Part shown: positions 46,588 to 56,340 of the stretch, one piece after another | Numbering within the stretch: position 1 is the first letter of the stretch | Layout: every line of letters starts with the position of its first letter | NCBI RefSeq assembly: GCF_020149765.1 | Contig: NZ_CP083809.1 | Span: 992,001 to 1,056,000, forward strand | Origin: Pantoea agglomerans | Lineage (GTDB): Bacteria; Pseudomonadota; Gammaproteobacteria; Enterobacterales; Enterobacteriaceae | Reading direction: 5' to 3' | Length of the DNA: 64,000 nucleotides | Position numbers and translations under genes: made by a program | Notes under the pieces: generated by a model | Told to the model about the DNA's origin: nothing | What the model saw: the letters and a program-made list of their open reading frames with translations, nothing else | The model's database searches: none

Positions 46588-46613
46588 CGCCCGGCATAAG
46601 CCGGGCGCTTTCA
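46588..46613 (+). other. Hairpin between guaB and guaA
   Basis: CGCCCGGC ataa GCCGGGCG followed by CTTTCATT; a partial terminator or processing site within the operon. Confidence 0.55.
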
Positions 46614-46644
46614 TTATCAAGTTACCCGTTCTGGAAACGCCTCA

Positions 46645-48225
46645 ATGACGACGGAAAATATTCATAAGCATCGCATTCTGATTCTCGATTTTGGTTCTCA
46701 ATACACGCAGCTGGTCGCGCGCCGCGTACGCGAGCTGGGCGTGTACTGCGAACTCTGGGCATGGGATGTCACCGAAGAGCAGATCCGCCAGTTCAACCCG
46801 AACGGCATCATTCTTTCCGGCGGCCCGGAAAGCACCACCGAACTCAACAGCCCGCGCGCGCCGGAATATGTCTTTAATGCTGGCGTACCGGTACTCGGCG
46901 TCTGCTACGGCATGCAGACCATGGCGATGCAGCTGGGCGGCAAGGTTGAAGGCTCTAACGAGCGCGAGTTCGGCTATGCGCAGGTAGAAGTACTGACCCC
47001 AAGCGCGCTGATCCGCGACATCGAAGATGCCATCAGCGCCGCAGGCAAGCCGCTGCTCGACGTCTGGATGAGCCACGGCGATAAAGTAACCGCGATCCCG
47101 TCCGACTTCGTTACCGTCGCCAGCACCGAAACCTGTCCGTTCGCCATTATGGCTAACGAAGAGAAGCGTTTTTACGGCGTGCAGTTCCATCCGGAAGTGA
47201 CCCATACCCGTCAGGGGCTGCGCATGCTGGAGCGTTTCGTGCTCGATATCTGCGAATGTGAAGCGCTGTGGACGCCGGCAAAAATCATTGAAGACGCGGT
47301 TGAGCGTCTGCGCGTGCAGGTAGGCAACGACAAAGTGATTCTCGGTCTGTCCGGCGGCGTCGACTCCTCCGTAACCGCCATGCTGCTGCACCGCGCCATT
47401 GGCGATCGTCTGACCTGCGTCTTTGTCGACAATGGTCTGCTGCGCCTGAATGAAGCGGAGCAGGTGATGGATATGTTCGGCGATCATTTCGGTCTGAATA
47501 TCGTTCACGTTCCGGCGGAAGGGCGCTTCCTTGACGCGCTGGCGGGCGAAAACGATCCAGAAGCCAAACGTAAAATTATCGGTCGCGTTTTTGTTGAAGT
47601 GTTTGATGAAGAAGCATCAAAGCTGACCGACGTGAAATGGCTGGCGCAGGGCACCATCTATCCTGACGTGATCGAGTCTGCCGCTTCTGCGACCGGCAAA
47701 GCGCACGTGATCAAGTCTCACCACAACGTGGGCGGCCTGCCGAAAGAGATGAAGCTGGGCCTGGTCGAGCCGCTGAAAGAGCTGTTTAAAGATGAAGTGC
47801 GCAAGATCGGCCTGGAGCTGGGTCTGCCGTACGATATGCTCTATCGCCATCCGTTCCCGGGGCCGGGCCTCGGCGTGCGCGTGCTGGGCGAAGTGAAGAA
47901 AGAGTATTGCGATCTGCTGCGTCGCGCTGATGCGATCTTTATTGAAGAGCTGCGTAAAGCGGATCTCTATAACAAAGTGAGCCAGGCGTTCACCGTCTTC
48001 CTGCCGGTGCGCTCCGTGGGCGTGATGGGTGACGGCCGTAAGTATGACTGGGTCGTCTCGCTGCGCGCAGTTGAGACCATCGACTTTATGACCGCACACT
48101 GGGCGCATCTGCCCTATGATTTCCTCGGCCGCGTCTCTAACCGCATTATCAACGAGGTCAACGGTATCTCCCGCGTGGTATACGATATCAGCGGCAAGCC
48201 GCCGGCGACCATTGAGTGGGAATAA
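46645..48225 (+). CDS. guaA: GMP synthase (glutamine-hydrolysing)
   Basis: Amidates XMP to GMP using glutamine and ATP. The 526 residues (E. coli 525) start with a class I glutamine amidotransferase domain (nucleophile in [15 protein letters not shown] near the end). The ATP pyrophosphatase domain follows (P-loop LSGGVDSSV), then the C-terminal dimerisation domain ending in [10 protein letters not shown]. It is the second gene of guaBA. Confidence 0.98.
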   Translation: MTTENIHKHRILILDFGSQYTQLVARRVRELGVYCELWAWDVTEEQIRQFNPNGIILSGGPESTTELNSPRAPEYVFNAGVPVLGVCYGMQTMAMQLGGKVEGSNEREFGYAQVEVLTPSALIRDIEDAISAAGKPLLDVWMSHGDKVTAIPSDFVTVASTETCPFAIMANEEKRFYGVQFHPEVTHTRQGLRMLERFVLDICECEALWTPAKIIEDAVERLRVQVGNDKVILGLSGGVDSSVTAMLLHRAIGDRLTCVFVDNGLLRLNEAEQVMDMFGDHFGLNIVHVPAEGRFLDALAGENDPEAKRKIIGRVFVEVFDEEASKLTDVKWLAQGTIYPDVIESAASATGKAHVIKSHHNVGGLPKEMKLGLVEPLKELFKDEVRKIGLELGLPYDMLYRHPFPGPGLGVRVLGEVKKEYCDLLRRADAIFIEELRKADLYNKVSQAFTVFLPVRSVGVMGDGRKYDWVVSLRAVETIDFMTAHWAHLPYDFLGRVSNRIINEVNGISRVVYDISGKPPATIEWE

Positions 48226-48262
48226 CCTTTCCGCTTACACTGAAGCGCGTTGATTAATTCCT

Positions 48263-48300
48263 CGCCAGCCTCTCGTCAGAAAGGCTGGCGATTTTCTTTC
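48263..48300 (+). terminator. Terminator of guaBA
   Basis: CGCCAGCC / GGCTGGCG with a 12-base loop, followed by ATTTTCTTTC. Confidence 0.85.
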
Positions 48301-48324
48301 CGCTTTTCACTCCAGGAAATATCT

Positions 48325-49107
48325 ATGCTGCCACTCAAGGCATTCAGTTTCTGCATTCTGCTGGTGATCCTGCTGTCGCTGGGGGCCAGCCTGGCGCAGG
48401 CGACGCGCAGTGGCGAACAATCGGGCGGTCAGGGCGGCTGGTGGTCGGCAAGGCGCGATTCATCCGGCCTGGCACCCGATCCACAGCGCTATGCGGCGCA
48501 GGCGATCGTGCAGGTCTACGCCGCGCCGACCTACGGCTGGAAAGGGGCGGTAGCGGTGCATCCGTGGATAATTTTCAAGCGCGCAGGCGAGACGCGCTAC
48601 AGCCGCTATGAGGTAATTAGCTGGGGCAGCGGCGATAAAGTGCGGCGCAACAGTAATCTGCCAGATGGCTACTGGTACGGCGCAAAACCGCGCCTGCTGG
48701 TGGAGCATCGCGGCGAGGCGGCAGAGGCGATGATCCCGCGCATTGAGGCGGCGATCCGCTCTTATCCCTGGCCAAACACCTATCACGCCTGGCCGGGGCC
48801 GAACAGCAACACCTTTCTCGCCCATATCGGACGGGAAGTGCCGGCACTGAAACTCGATATGCCCGCCAACGCGCTCGGCAAGGATTATCGTCCGCTGTGG
48901 CGTCCGGTTGGCTTGCCGCCGTCAGGTCGCGGCATTCAGGTTTCCGTGCTGGGCGTAGCTGGCGTAACCATCGGTGCGGAAGAGGGCGTTGAGCTGAACG
49001 TGCTCGGGCTGAATATGGGCGTAGATTTTACGCCGCTGCGTCTGCGGCTGCCGTTTATTGGCGGCATCGGTAATCAGAACGTTCAGCAGGACAATCCGCC
49101 GGGCTGA
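48325..49107 (+). CDS. DUF3750 domain protein, exported
   Basis: 260-residue protein of the DUF3750 family with no established function. The ATG at 48325 follows CCAGGAAA at a normal spacing and begins a signal peptide or TM anchor (MLPLKAFSFCILLVILLSLG, possible cleavage after AQA). The upstream in-frame ATG at 48250 lies inside the guaA terminator and is rejected. Conserved-looking segments are VYAAPTYGWKGAVAVHPWI, FKRAGETRYSRYEVISWG, YPWPNTYHAWPGPNSNTF and GIQVSVLGVAGVTIGAEEG. A GCCGGGC/GCCCGGC hairpin spans its stop. Confidence 0.82.
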   Translation: MLPLKAFSFCILLVILLSLGASLAQATRSGEQSGGQGGWWSARRDSSGLAPDPQRYAAQAIVQVYAAPTYGWKGAVAVHPWIIFKRAGETRYSRYEVISWGSGDKVRRNSNLPDGYWYGAKPRLLVEHRGEAAEAMIPRIEAAIRSYPWPNTYHAWPGPNSNTFLAHIGREVPALKLDMPANALGKDYRPLWRPVGLPPSGRGIQVSVLGVAGVTIGAEEGVELNVLGLNMGVDFTPLRLRLPFIGGIGNQNVQQDNPPG

Positions 49108-49123
49108 CTGCCCGGCGCAGGCC

Positions 49124-49303
49124 TCAGCAGACGCCGAAATCGCCCTCTTCATGGTAGAGGTTAACGCTGTCTGCCTTGACCTCAATCTCTTTTTTCGTCG
49201 CGTCATCAACGCGCGCGCACCATAACGTCTCGCCTTCCACGCGCAGCACCAGCATCTTCGGGCCGCCGGTTTTAGACTGCACAAAATCATCGGGTTTAAA
49301 CAT
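49124..49303 (-). CDS. Small DUF2158 (YodC-like) protein
   Basis: 59-residue cytoplasmic protein, MFKPDDFVQSKTGGPKMLVL at the N-terminus, ending HEEGDFGVC. The motif sequence F-x(2)-DDFV-x-SKTGGPKM-x(3)-V-x(2)-E...WCARV is typical of the DUF2158/YodC family, whose function is unknown. AAGGAGAT lies seven bases upstream of the ATG, a strong ribosome-binding site. It is convergent with the DUF3750 gene, separated by 16 bases. Confidence 0.8.
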   Translation of the reverse strand: MFKPDDFVQSKTGGPKMLVLRVEGETLWCARVDDATKKEIEVKADSVNLYHEEGDFGVC

Positions 49304-49450
49304 GCTTATCTCCTTGGGTTTTAAGCAAGTGTAGGGCGCGCCATACGCGCCTGCATAAAATTTTTTGCGGCGCCTCTTCCATGATTTTCCCTGAGATTAC
49401 CCAAATAAAATAGCTTCAGGCTGGCTGCTTTACAGACCATATTTTCTGGT

Positions 49451-49472
49451 CTGGTTGTCAATTGACAACCAG
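49451..49472. promoter_or_regulatory. Perfect 22-bp palindrome overlapping a -35 box
   Basis: CTGGTTGTCAA is followed directly by its exact complement TTGACAACCAG. The right half contains TTGACA (49462-49467), and 17 bases further lies TAAGGT (49485-49490), so the palindrome overlaps a promoter for the downstream HTH gene. This is the expected form of a dimeric repressor operator. The rest of the 264-base gap shows nothing else except the short remnant frame. Confidence 0.65.
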
Positions 49473-49498
49473 GTAAGTCCGGCGTAAGGTACAGGCAA

Positions 49499-49558
49499 AT
49501 GGAAAGAAGACGGCATCCAGATAGAGAGATCGAGGCGGCGCTGCGCAAACTGCACTAA
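49499..49558 (+). pseudogene. 19-codon frame, possible remnant of the usual partner of the HTH gene
   Basis: ATG at 49499 opens MERRRHPDREIEAALRKLH and stops. From memory, homologues of the next gene are often preceded by a ~80-residue protein starting with a similar HPDREIEAAL segment and continuing with HGW...GHAWG. Here only the beginning remains. It may be a truncated partner or a short leader peptide; the match is from memory and not verified. Confidence 0.3.
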
Positions 49559-49567
49559 GGAGCAATC

Positions 49568-50092
49568 ATGGAATATATCTTTACGCTGCGTTTTCAGTTG
49601 CCGAAACCGCTTTTGCCAGAAAAGCAACTGCAGCAGCAGCTTATCGAAGCGGGATGTGACGATGCGCTCATCGGGCTGGGCGTGCCGGGAAAAGTGGCGC
49701 TGGAGTTTACCCGCGAGGCATCCAGCGCGAAGCGGGCGGTGCTGAGCGCTATCCTGCATGTGCAGCGCGCGGTGCCGGAAGCGCAGCTTATTGAGGCGGC
49801 GCCTGACTTTGTTGGCCTGACCGACGTGGCGGATATTATCGGCGTTTCGCGTCAGAATATGCGCAAGCTGATGCTGAACCACAGTACGCACTTTCCGCAG
49901 CCGGTACATGACGGCAAAACCGCGCTCTGGCATCTGGCGGACGTGCTGGAATGGCTGGAGCAGCGCGGCAGCTACGCTATCCCCGCCGGGACGCGCGATC
50001 TGGCGCAGGTGACGTTGCGGCTTAACCTGCAGCAGGCGATGCAGCGCTATGCGCACTGCATCGCCTCCGCTGCTGACGCCGGTAATCAGTGA
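49568..50092 (+). CDS. HTH DNA-binding protein of unknown role
   Basis: 174 residues. The N-terminal half (MEYIFTLRFQLP ... LEFTREASSAKRAVLSAILHVQRAVPEAQLIEA) looks like a small alpha/beta domain. The centre carries an excisionase-like HTH (DFVGLTDVADIIGVSRQNMRKLM) with a following wing (FPQPVHDGKTALWHLADVLEWLEQRG). AAGGAG lies five bases upstream. Homologues that I recall occur in pairs with a small upstream gene, here apparently truncated. The perfect palindrome at the promoter suggests autoregulation. It overlaps the convergent mgtE by seven bases. Confidence 0.8.
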   Translation: MEYIFTLRFQLPKPLLPEKQLQQQLIEAGCDDALIGLGVPGKVALEFTREASSAKRAVLSAILHVQRAVPEAQLIEAAPDFVGLTDVADIIGVSRQNMRKLMLNHSTHFPQPVHDGKTALWHLADVLEWLEQRGSYAIPAGTRDLAQVTLRLNLQQAMQRYAHCIASAADAGNQ

Positions 50093-51519
50093 TGGAGCAG
50101 AAACAGCGTCGCCAGGCCAAGGAAAATAAAGAAGCCGCCGGTATCGGTAATGGCGGTAATCAGGACGTTGGAGCCAACCGCCGGATCGCGCTTCAGTTTG
50201 GTCATAATCAGCGGGATCAAGACGCCCATTAGCGCCGCCAGCAGCAGATTAAGCATCATCGCCAGCATCATCACGCCGCCCAGCTGCAAATTGCCATACA
50301 TCAGCCAGGTGATCAGCCCCATTGTGCCGCCCCAGAACAGGCCGTTAAGCAGCGCTACGCCCAGCTCGCGGCCAATCAGAAATGAAAAGTTGCCTGGCTC
50401 GACCTGATGCAGCGCCAGCGCGCGCACGATCATGGTAATGGTCTGGTTGCCGGTATTGCCGCCGATGCCGGCGACAATCGGCATCAGCGTCGCCAGCGCC
50501 ACCAGCTGCGAGATGGTATCTTCAAACAGCCCGATCACGCGCGATGCGATAAAGGCGGTACAGAGATTGATCGCCAGCCAGGCCCAGCGTCGGCGCACGG
50601 CTTTGCGCACCGGCGCGAACACATCCTCTTCCTGGCTGATACCGCCCATGCGGCGAATATTGCTCTCGTTCTCTTCGTTAACCAGGTCGATCACGTCCTC
50701 AATGGTGACGCGGCCAATCAGTTTGCCTTTGGCGTCGATAACCGCGGCGGAGATAAGGTTATAGCGCTCAAAGGCGCCCGCCGCGTCTTCGGCTTTGTCG
50801 TTGAGCTGAAAGGTGGTAGGCGAGGTGTTCATCACCTCTTCGACGCGCTTTTTCGGCTTGTTGAGCAAAATATCGGTCAGTGACAGCTCGCCCAGCAGCA
50901 GGTTGTCATCATCGGTGATGAAAATCTTGTCTGTGCCGTCCGGCATGCTTTTTCGGTGGCGCAGATAGCGCTGCACCGTGGCCAGCGTAACGTCGGCGCG
51001 CACCGTCAGGATATTGAAATCCATAATGCGCCCGACGCGATCGCGATCGAAATCGACCACGCTGAGCACGCGCGCCCGCTGCCCTGGCTCCAGCGAGGCG
51101 AGCAGACGGCCGGTCAGATCGCGCGGCAGGTAGCGCGCCAGCCACACCTGGTCGTCGATATCGAGCGGTTCAATGGCGCGCAGGATATCGCGATCGCTCA
51201 TCTCTTCCGTCAGGCTGTCCCAGACGGTTTCCGACGCCTCAACCAGCACATGGCCGCGCTTCGCGACGGGCACCAGACGCCACAGCGCCTGGCGCGCCTC
51301 TTCCGGCAGCGCTTCAAGAATATCGGCTAAATCTGCTGCGTGCAGCTGAGCGATATCCTGCTCCAGCGCAGCCTGGTGCGCCGCATTTTCACGTTGCTGT
51401 TCAGGAGTGCGATCGCCGGATTTCTCCAGCAATGCCTCTACCAGATCTGGCTCACTGAGCAGCAGCGTCAGAATGCGATGACGAATTTCACTTAAACGTT
51501 GAGTATGCGAGACAGACAT
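50086..51519 (-). CDS. mgtE: Magnesium transporter MgtE
   Basis: Inner-membrane Mg2+ channel. The ATG at 51519 with AAGGA upstream gives 477 residues. A further upstream in-frame start adds a basic non-conserved stretch and is rejected. The protein has an N-terminal MgtE_N domain (~30-140, LHAADLADILEALPEEARQALWRLV), two CBS domains (~145-270) that sense Mg2+, a connecting helix and about five TM helices with the pore segment GIGGNTGNQTITMIVRALAL. No Mg2+ riboswitch is evident upstream. It is convergent with the HTH gene. Confidence 0.95.
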   Translation of the reverse strand: MSVSHTQRLSEIRHRILTLLLSEPDLVEALLEKSGDRTPEQQRENAAHQAALEQDIAQLHAADLADILEALPEEARQALWRLVPVAKRGHVLVEASETVWDSLTEEMSDRDILRAIEPLDIDDQVWLARYLPRDLTGRLLASLEPGQRARVLSVVDFDRDRVGRIMDFNILTVRADVTLATVQRYLRHRKSMPDGTDKIFITDDDNLLLGELSLTDILLNKPKKRVEEVMNTSPTTFQLNDKAEDAAGAFERYNLISAAVIDAKGKLIGRVTIEDVIDLVNEENESNIRRMGGISQEEDVFAPVRKAVRRRWAWLAINLCTAFIASRVIGLFEDTISQLVALATLMPIVAGIGGNTGNQTITMIVRALALHQVEPGNFSFLIGRELGVALLNGLFWGGTMGLITWLMYGNLQLGGVMMLAMMLNLLLAALMGVLIPLIMTKLKRDPAVGSNVLITAITDTGGFFIFLGLATLFLLHH

Positions 51520-51642
51520 AACGAGTCCTTTGTGTCTGAAAGTTACAGCACGAAGTGTAGCGTTTCGCCTCGCAAAAGGACGCAAAAAAAGACGCGGTTA
51601 TTCAGGCTGCGTTTAGCCGGAGGAGGCAGAGGACATAAAAGG

Positions 51643-51834
51643 TTAACGGCTGTCGCGAATAGTGGTGCTCAACGGAGTGGCATCCGGCGCAGCTTTTTTT
51701 TGCTGATGATGTTCAAAAGCGGCGGGCAGGATAAAGATCAGGCGGCTAAAGAGAATAATAAAGCTAATCAGTAACACGATCCGGGTAAAGGAACTGGTTT
51801 TGGCACGTCTTCGGGAAGGGATGGCGCTGTTCAC
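51643..51834 (-). CDS. yfgG: Small membrane protein YfgG (DUF2633)
   Basis: Single-TM protein whose E. coli homologue is linked to nickel and cobalt stress. The core TRIVLLISFIILFSRLIFI and FEHHQQKK matches E. coli YfgG. I chose a GTG start at 51834, because AGGAAA lies about nine bases upstream and the product is then 63 residues, the E. coli length. An ATG at 51885 would add 17 residues with a poor ribosome-binding site. Confidence 0.8.
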   Translation of the reverse strand: MNSAIPSRRRAKTSSFTRIVLLISFIILFSRLIFILPAAFEHHQQKKAAPDATPLSTTIRDSR

Positions 51835-51956
51835 GCGAAATGTTTCCTGTAATGACCCTGTCGGGCGATAGCAACATTTAGTCATAATGCTGCGTTGAAA
51901 TCAATCAATGATTAAAAAAAGAGCAGGGTGAAAGGGGCCGCATGCGCAGCCCCGCT

Positions 51957-52553
51957 TTACAGGCTGGCTTTTTGCGCCAGCAGCGTGGCGAAGCGGCAGC
52001 TGATACGGTTGCCCTGTTCGTCGCGCTTATGCAGCTGACCAACATGTTCGTTATATTTCAGGATATGCCAGTTACGGTAGTAGTGGCTCAGCTCGCCCGA
52101 TTTAAAGGTAAAAGGGAAGGCGAGCGGGCAGGGATAATCGTCAGTGCTCATCGCCGCCACAATCAGGTTATGCCCGTCTCTTACCGTGCTCGCCTGCATA
52201 TCGGCGATCAGCTGCGGAATGGTCTCCGGCTGCAGAAACATCATCACCACGGTGGAGAGCACAAAGGTGTAGCCGCCGTTGAAACGCGTCTGATTCAGAT
52301 CGCGCTGCTCGATATGAATGTTGGTGATGCCTTCCTGAGCGGCAATCTGCTCAAGACGCGCCAGGCTGGCGGGATTGTGATCCCAGGCGGTGACGTCAAA
52401 GCCGTTCTGGCTCAGAAACAGGCTGTTGCGGCCGTTGCCGCAGCCAAGATCGAGCGCTTTGCCGGGATTAAGATGGGGCAGCGCCGCCAGTACTTCAGAA
52501 TGGGTCGGCGTCAGGCCATAGGTTTCGGCAAAATAGTTTTCAGTTTTAATCAT
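51957..52553 (-). CDS. tehB: Tellurite resistance methyltransferase TehB
   Basis: SAM-dependent methyltransferase, 198 residues (E. coli TehB 197). It shows MIKTENYFAETYGLTPTHSEVL at the N-terminus, motif I ALDLGCGNGRNSLFL, LSTVVMMFL, and the TehB-specific YPCPLAFPFTFKSGELSHYY. In E. coli it is in an operon with tehA; here tehA is absent and tehB sits next to ppx. It likely methylates tellurite or selenium compounds, with the native substrate unknown. Confidence 0.93.
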   Translation of the reverse strand: MIKTENYFAETYGLTPTHSEVLAALPHLNPGKALDLGCGNGRNSLFLSQNGFDVTAWDHNPASLARLEQIAAQEGITNIHIEQRDLNQTRFNGGYTFVLSTVVMMFLQPETIPQLIADMQASTVRDGHNLIVAAMSTDDYPCPLAFPFTFKSGELSHYYRNWHILKYNEHVGQLHKRDEQGNRISCRFATLLAQKASL

Positions 52554-52598
52554 GATTCGCTTTTATCAGAGAACAGAAGGGCGCAGGCGCCCATCTGC

Positions 52599-54125
52599 TC
52601 AGGCTTCTTCTTCCAGCATCAGCTTCCAGCCGGTGACTTCGTTCCAGTAGGTTTGTTCACGCTCCAGATCGAGCTGCACCAGGTTGTTCTGGCTGAAATA
52701 GCCCGCCGGGAACGTCAGCGTCCAGTGGCCTTCGTCGGTCGTCAGCTTCAGCGAGTCGGGACGGGTGGTCGCCTGACGCTGATTATTGAGTAAGGTGCCA
52801 AGGCGCAGCAGGAACAGTAGCGGCAGGAACTGTTTTTTCTTGAACAGCATGACGCGCGGCAGATCTTCGACCTTGACGGCTTTACGGTGAAAGCGTACCA
52901 GCGCCGCCAGCAGCGTTTGCTGATCCTGGTTAAAGCCAGGCAGGTTGGTGTTTTGCAGAATATAGGCGGAGTGGCGCTGCATACCGCTGTGGTTGATGGT
53001 GAGGCCCACTTCGTGCAGCATCGCCGCCCACCTCAGCAGCGCCGCCAGCTGCGGATTCGCCAGCTTAGGATTTTGATCGCGCCACTGCAGATAGAGCTGA
53101 TCGGTGGTGTCCAGCACGCGACGCGCCTGATCGTTGTCGATCGCGTAATGGTTCGCCAGGCTCTGTGCCGTTCGGCTGCGGATATCCTGATGGCGGAATC
53201 GGCCCTCCATCTCGTAAAGCACGCCTTCGCGCAGCGCGCCGTCCGAGAGGCGCAGCTCGCGGATCGCCAGCGCGTCAAACACGCCGCAGATAATCGCCAG
53301 ACCCGGCACGAACACCGATTTACGCTCTTCAGAGAGGCCCGGCAGGCTCAGCGCGCTGAAAGATTTATGCTTCATCACCTCGTCGTAGAGCATATCTAGC
53401 CGCTCCGGCGTGATCATCTTCTCTTTCTCGCCCATCGCCAGCAGCACTTCGCACGCCGCCTTAATGGTGCCCGACGCGCCGAGCGCATACTGCCAGCCGT
53501 GCAGGCGATACTGCCACGCCAGCGTCTCCAGCTTCTGCGTCGCCGCCAGGCGCGCGCGGCGGAAGTTCTCGCGGCTGATCTCCCCGTTAGGGAAATAGAG
53601 CTGGGCGAAACTGACGCAGCCCATGCGTCGGCTTTCGACCAGCTGCGGCTCGAAGTTTTCGCCGATCACCAGTTCGGTCGAGCCGCCGCCGATATCGATC
53701 ACCAGCTTGCGACCTTTTTCCGGCTGCGTATGTTCGACGCCCATAAAAATCAGCCGCGCCTCTTCATGGCCGGAAATGACCTCGATAGGGTAGGGGATCA
53801 CCTCAGCCGCGCGCTGCAGAAACTCCTCTGCATTTACCGCCTGGCGCAGCGTATGGGTGCCGACAATGGTGACGTTGCTCGCGCTGAAGCCCTGCAATCG
53901 CTCGGCAAACAGCGCCAGGCAGCTCAGCCCGCGCTCTATCGCCTCTTCGCTCAGGCGATTTTTGCTGTCGAGACCGTCAGCCAGATGCACGCGCTGCTTC
54001 AGACGGCCAAGCACCTGCAGAGCGCCATCCACCACGCGCGCAATGACCATATGAAAGCTGTTTGAGCCAAGATCGATTGCCGCAAATTCTTGCGGTCTCG
54101 GCGTACTTTTATGAGAAATGGGCAT
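52599..54125 (-). CDS. ppx: Exopolyphosphatase
   Basis: Hydrolyses terminal phosphates from polyphosphate and has guanosine pentaphosphate phosphatase activity in the family. The 508 residues (E. coli 513) belong to the ASKHA fold, with phosphate-1 motif [16 protein letters not shown], phosphate-2 motif [15 protein letters not shown] and a C-terminal HD-like helical domain ([25 protein letters not shown]). It starts 3 bases after the ppk stop, so ppk-ppx is an operon. Confidence 0.97.
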   Translation of the reverse strand: MPISHKSTPRPQEFAAIDLGSNSFHMVIARVVDGALQVLGRLKQRVHLADGLDSKNRLSEEAIERGLSCLALFAERLQGFSASNVTIVGTHTLRQAVNAEEFLQRAAEVIPYPIEVISGHEEARLIFMGVEHTQPEKGRKLVIDIGGGSTELVIGENFEPQLVESRRMGCVSFAQLYFPNGEISRENFRRARLAATQKLETLAWQYRLHGWQYALGASGTIKAACEVLLAMGEKEKMITPERLDMLYDEVMKHKSFSALSLPGLSEERKSVFVPGLAIICGVFDALAIRELRLSDGALREGVLYEMEGRFRHQDIRSRTAQSLANHYAIDNDQARRVLDTTDQLYLQWRDQNPKLANPQLAALLRWAAMLHEVGLTINHSGMQRHSAYILQNTNLPGFNQDQQTLLAALVRFHRKAVKVEDLPRVMLFKKKQFLPLLFLLRLGTLLNNQRQATTRPDSLKLTTDEGHWTLTFPAGYFSQNNLVQLDLEREQTYWNEVTGWKLMLEEEA

Positions 54126-54128
54126 AGA

Positions 54129-56189
54129 TTATTCAGGCTGTTCCAGTTTCTTGATGTAATCATAAATCGCCAGTTGAGAGCGGACCTTACGACGATTGCC
54201 GCGCGGAACATAGCGGTTCCCCAACTCTTTATCAACGATACGCGCTTTCACCGTATCACTAAACAGGATAGCGATAATGTCCAGAATGCGTTGCTTAACG
54301 CGCGGATCGAGGATCGATACCGCTACTTCGATGCGGTGATCGATGTTGCGCGTCATCCAGTCGGCGGAAGAAAGGAAGACTTTTTTGTCGCCGCCGTTTT
54401 CGAAAATATAGACGCGATCGTGCTCAAGATAGCGGTCAACGATACTGATCACGCGAATATTTTCACTGATCCCGGGCAAGTCAGGGATCAGTGAGCACAT
54501 GCCGCGCACCAGCAGATTAATCTTAACGCCTGCGCCCGACGCCGCGTAGAGACGATCGACCAGACCGTTATCCACCAGGTTGTTAATTTTCAGCGTAATG
54601 CCACACGGACGACCCTGCTGTGCATTGGCGATTTCTGCATCAACCAGCTGATAAAGCATCTGACGCGAGTTCTGCGGCGAGACCATCAGATGCTCGAAGC
54701 TCACCGGGCGATAGGGGTTTTCAATAAAGTTGAATACCCGGCGCACTTCGTTGGTGATGCGTGCATCGGCGGTTAACAGCGAATAGTCGGTGTAGAGGCG
54801 CGCGGTTTTCTCGTTGAAGTTGCCGGTGCCGATATGGGCGTAGCGCACCACTTCGTCGCCTTCCCGGCGCGAGATAAGAAACAGCTTGGCGTGAATTTTC
54901 AGGCCCGGCGCGGAGAAAATCACATGTACGCCCGCTTCGGTTAAGCGCTTGGCCCACGAAATATTGGCCTCTTCGTCGAAGCGCGCCTGCAGCTCCACTA
55001 CCACGGTGACTTTCTTGCCGTTATAGGCGGCGTGTATCATCGCATCCATAATGCGCGAGCGCTTCGCAACGCGATAGATATTGATTTTAATCGCCAGCAC
55101 GCTCGGGTCGAAAGAGGCCTGACGCAGCAGCTCCAGCACATGCTCAAAGGTGTGGTAGGGGTAGTAGAGCAGGATGTCGCGGTCACGAATGGCGTCGAAG
55201 CCGTTGCGGAAGCCGTCGAAGCCGATATGGCGGATCTGCGGCAGCGGACGGTTGACCAGGTTGCTTTTGCCCACGTCCGGGAAGCCGATAAAGTCTTTAA
55301 AGTTATGGTAGCGGCCGCCCGGCACGATGGAGTCGTAGTTGGAGATGGTCAGCTTATTACGCAGCAGCTCCACCATGGCGTCCGGCATATCGCGCTGATA
55401 AACGAAACGCACCGGCTCGGCGGTGAGACGCTGCTTAAGGCTAGAGGACATCAGCTCCAGCAGGCTCGACTCCATCTCCGTCACCAGATCGTATTCCGCA
55501 TCGCGCGTCATCTTCATCGAATAGGCATTCAGCGCGTCGTAATCGAAGAAGCCTTTAAAGATGTCGTCGAGACAGTAGCGCAGAATATTGTCCAGCAGGA
55601 TCATCGGCTTGCGTCGGCGCGGTGATTCAGCCGGCAGGTTGATGAAGCGCGGAACTTTATCGGAGGGGATCTCCAGCAGCGCATAGCGAATATCATCGCC
55701 GCGAATAATCTCCACCGCCAGATAGGTGTAGTCATCTTTCAGGAATTCGGTGAGATCGGTGTCGTGATTAATCAGAATCGGCGAAATGTGCTGGCGCAAA
55801 TCGTGTTTGAAATAGTGACGCAGCCACACCTGCTGATTGGCGGAAAGCTGGCGTTCGTTGATCAAAAAGATCTGGTTGCGCGCCAGCTCCAGCAGCAGTT
55901 CGTTATAGAGACCGTCAAATTCCTGCTCCGACTTCATGACGCGCTGCTGAATTTTCTTCAGCAGATGGCGCGGCAGGCCAGGCGACCCCTGCTCCTCGCC
56001 AATCAGAATACGACGCTTAAGGTCGGCAAAGCGCACCTTGTAAAACTCATCAAGGTTATTGGAATAGATCCCCAGAAAACGCATACGTTCGATCAGCGGG
56101 TTAGTTTTATCGGCCGCTTCCTGTAAGACGCGCTCGTTGAAGGATAACCAGCTTAATTCTTTTTCTATATACAGCTTTTCCTGACCCAT
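54129..56189 (-). CDS. ppk: Polyphosphate kinase 1
   Basis: Membrane-associated enzyme that makes polyphosphate from ATP. The 686 residues (E. coli 688) start with [23 protein letters not shown]. The phosphorylated active-site histidine is in [15 protein letters not shown], and the second conserved region is [16 protein letters not shown]. It is divergent from the pst-like operon across 151 bases. I looked for a Pho box in that gap and found no convincing one. Confidence 0.97.
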   Translation of the reverse strand: MGQEKLYIEKELSWLSFNERVLQEAADKTNPLIERMRFLGIYSNNLDEFYKVRFADLKRRILIGEEQGSPGLPRHLLKKIQQRVMKSEQEFDGLYNELLLELARNQIFLINERQLSANQQVWLRHYFKHDLRQHISPILINHDTDLTEFLKDDYTYLAVEIIRGDDIRYALLEIPSDKVPRFINLPAESPRRRKPMILLDNILRYCLDDIFKGFFDYDALNAYSMKMTRDAEYDLVTEMESSLLELMSSSLKQRLTAEPVRFVYQRDMPDAMVELLRNKLTISNYDSIVPGGRYHNFKDFIGFPDVGKSNLVNRPLPQIRHIGFDGFRNGFDAIRDRDILLYYPYHTFEHVLELLRQASFDPSVLAIKINIYRVAKRSRIMDAMIHAAYNGKKVTVVVELQARFDEEANISWAKRLTEAGVHVIFSAPGLKIHAKLFLISRREGDEVVRYAHIGTGNFNEKTARLYTDYSLLTADARITNEVRRVFNFIENPYRPVSFEHLMVSPQNSRQMLYQLVDAEIANAQQGRPCGITLKINNLVDNGLVDRLYAASGAGVKINLLVRGMCSLIPDLPGISENIRVISIVDRYLEHDRVYIFENGGDKKVFLSSADWMTRNIDHRIEVAVSILDPRVKQRILDIIAILFSDTVKARIVDKELGNRYVPRGNRRKVRSQLAIYDYIKKLEQPE

Positions 56190-56340
56190 TCTGACTCCAT
56201 ATCGCGTTCGCAGGACTTAAAGAACCAGTGTCCATCAACATTATGGCGAGAGTATGGCAACCTTGTCCAACGCCAATAGTTGTCTTATCAACCAGCTACG
56301 GGCAACATAGCGGCTTAATACCGATCTCATTCAGAGCCGC

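Noticed and set aside
51520..51642. Mg2+-sensing leader upstream of mgtE
   Set aside because: No long structured leader fits between yfgG and mgtE, and nothing resembles the M-box or mgtA-type leader.
56190..56340. Possible Pho box between ppk and the pst-like operon
   Set aside because: TTGTCC and TTGTCT occur 17 bases apart, not the 11-base period of a PhoB box, and the AT-rich centre is absent. I do not call a PhoB site.
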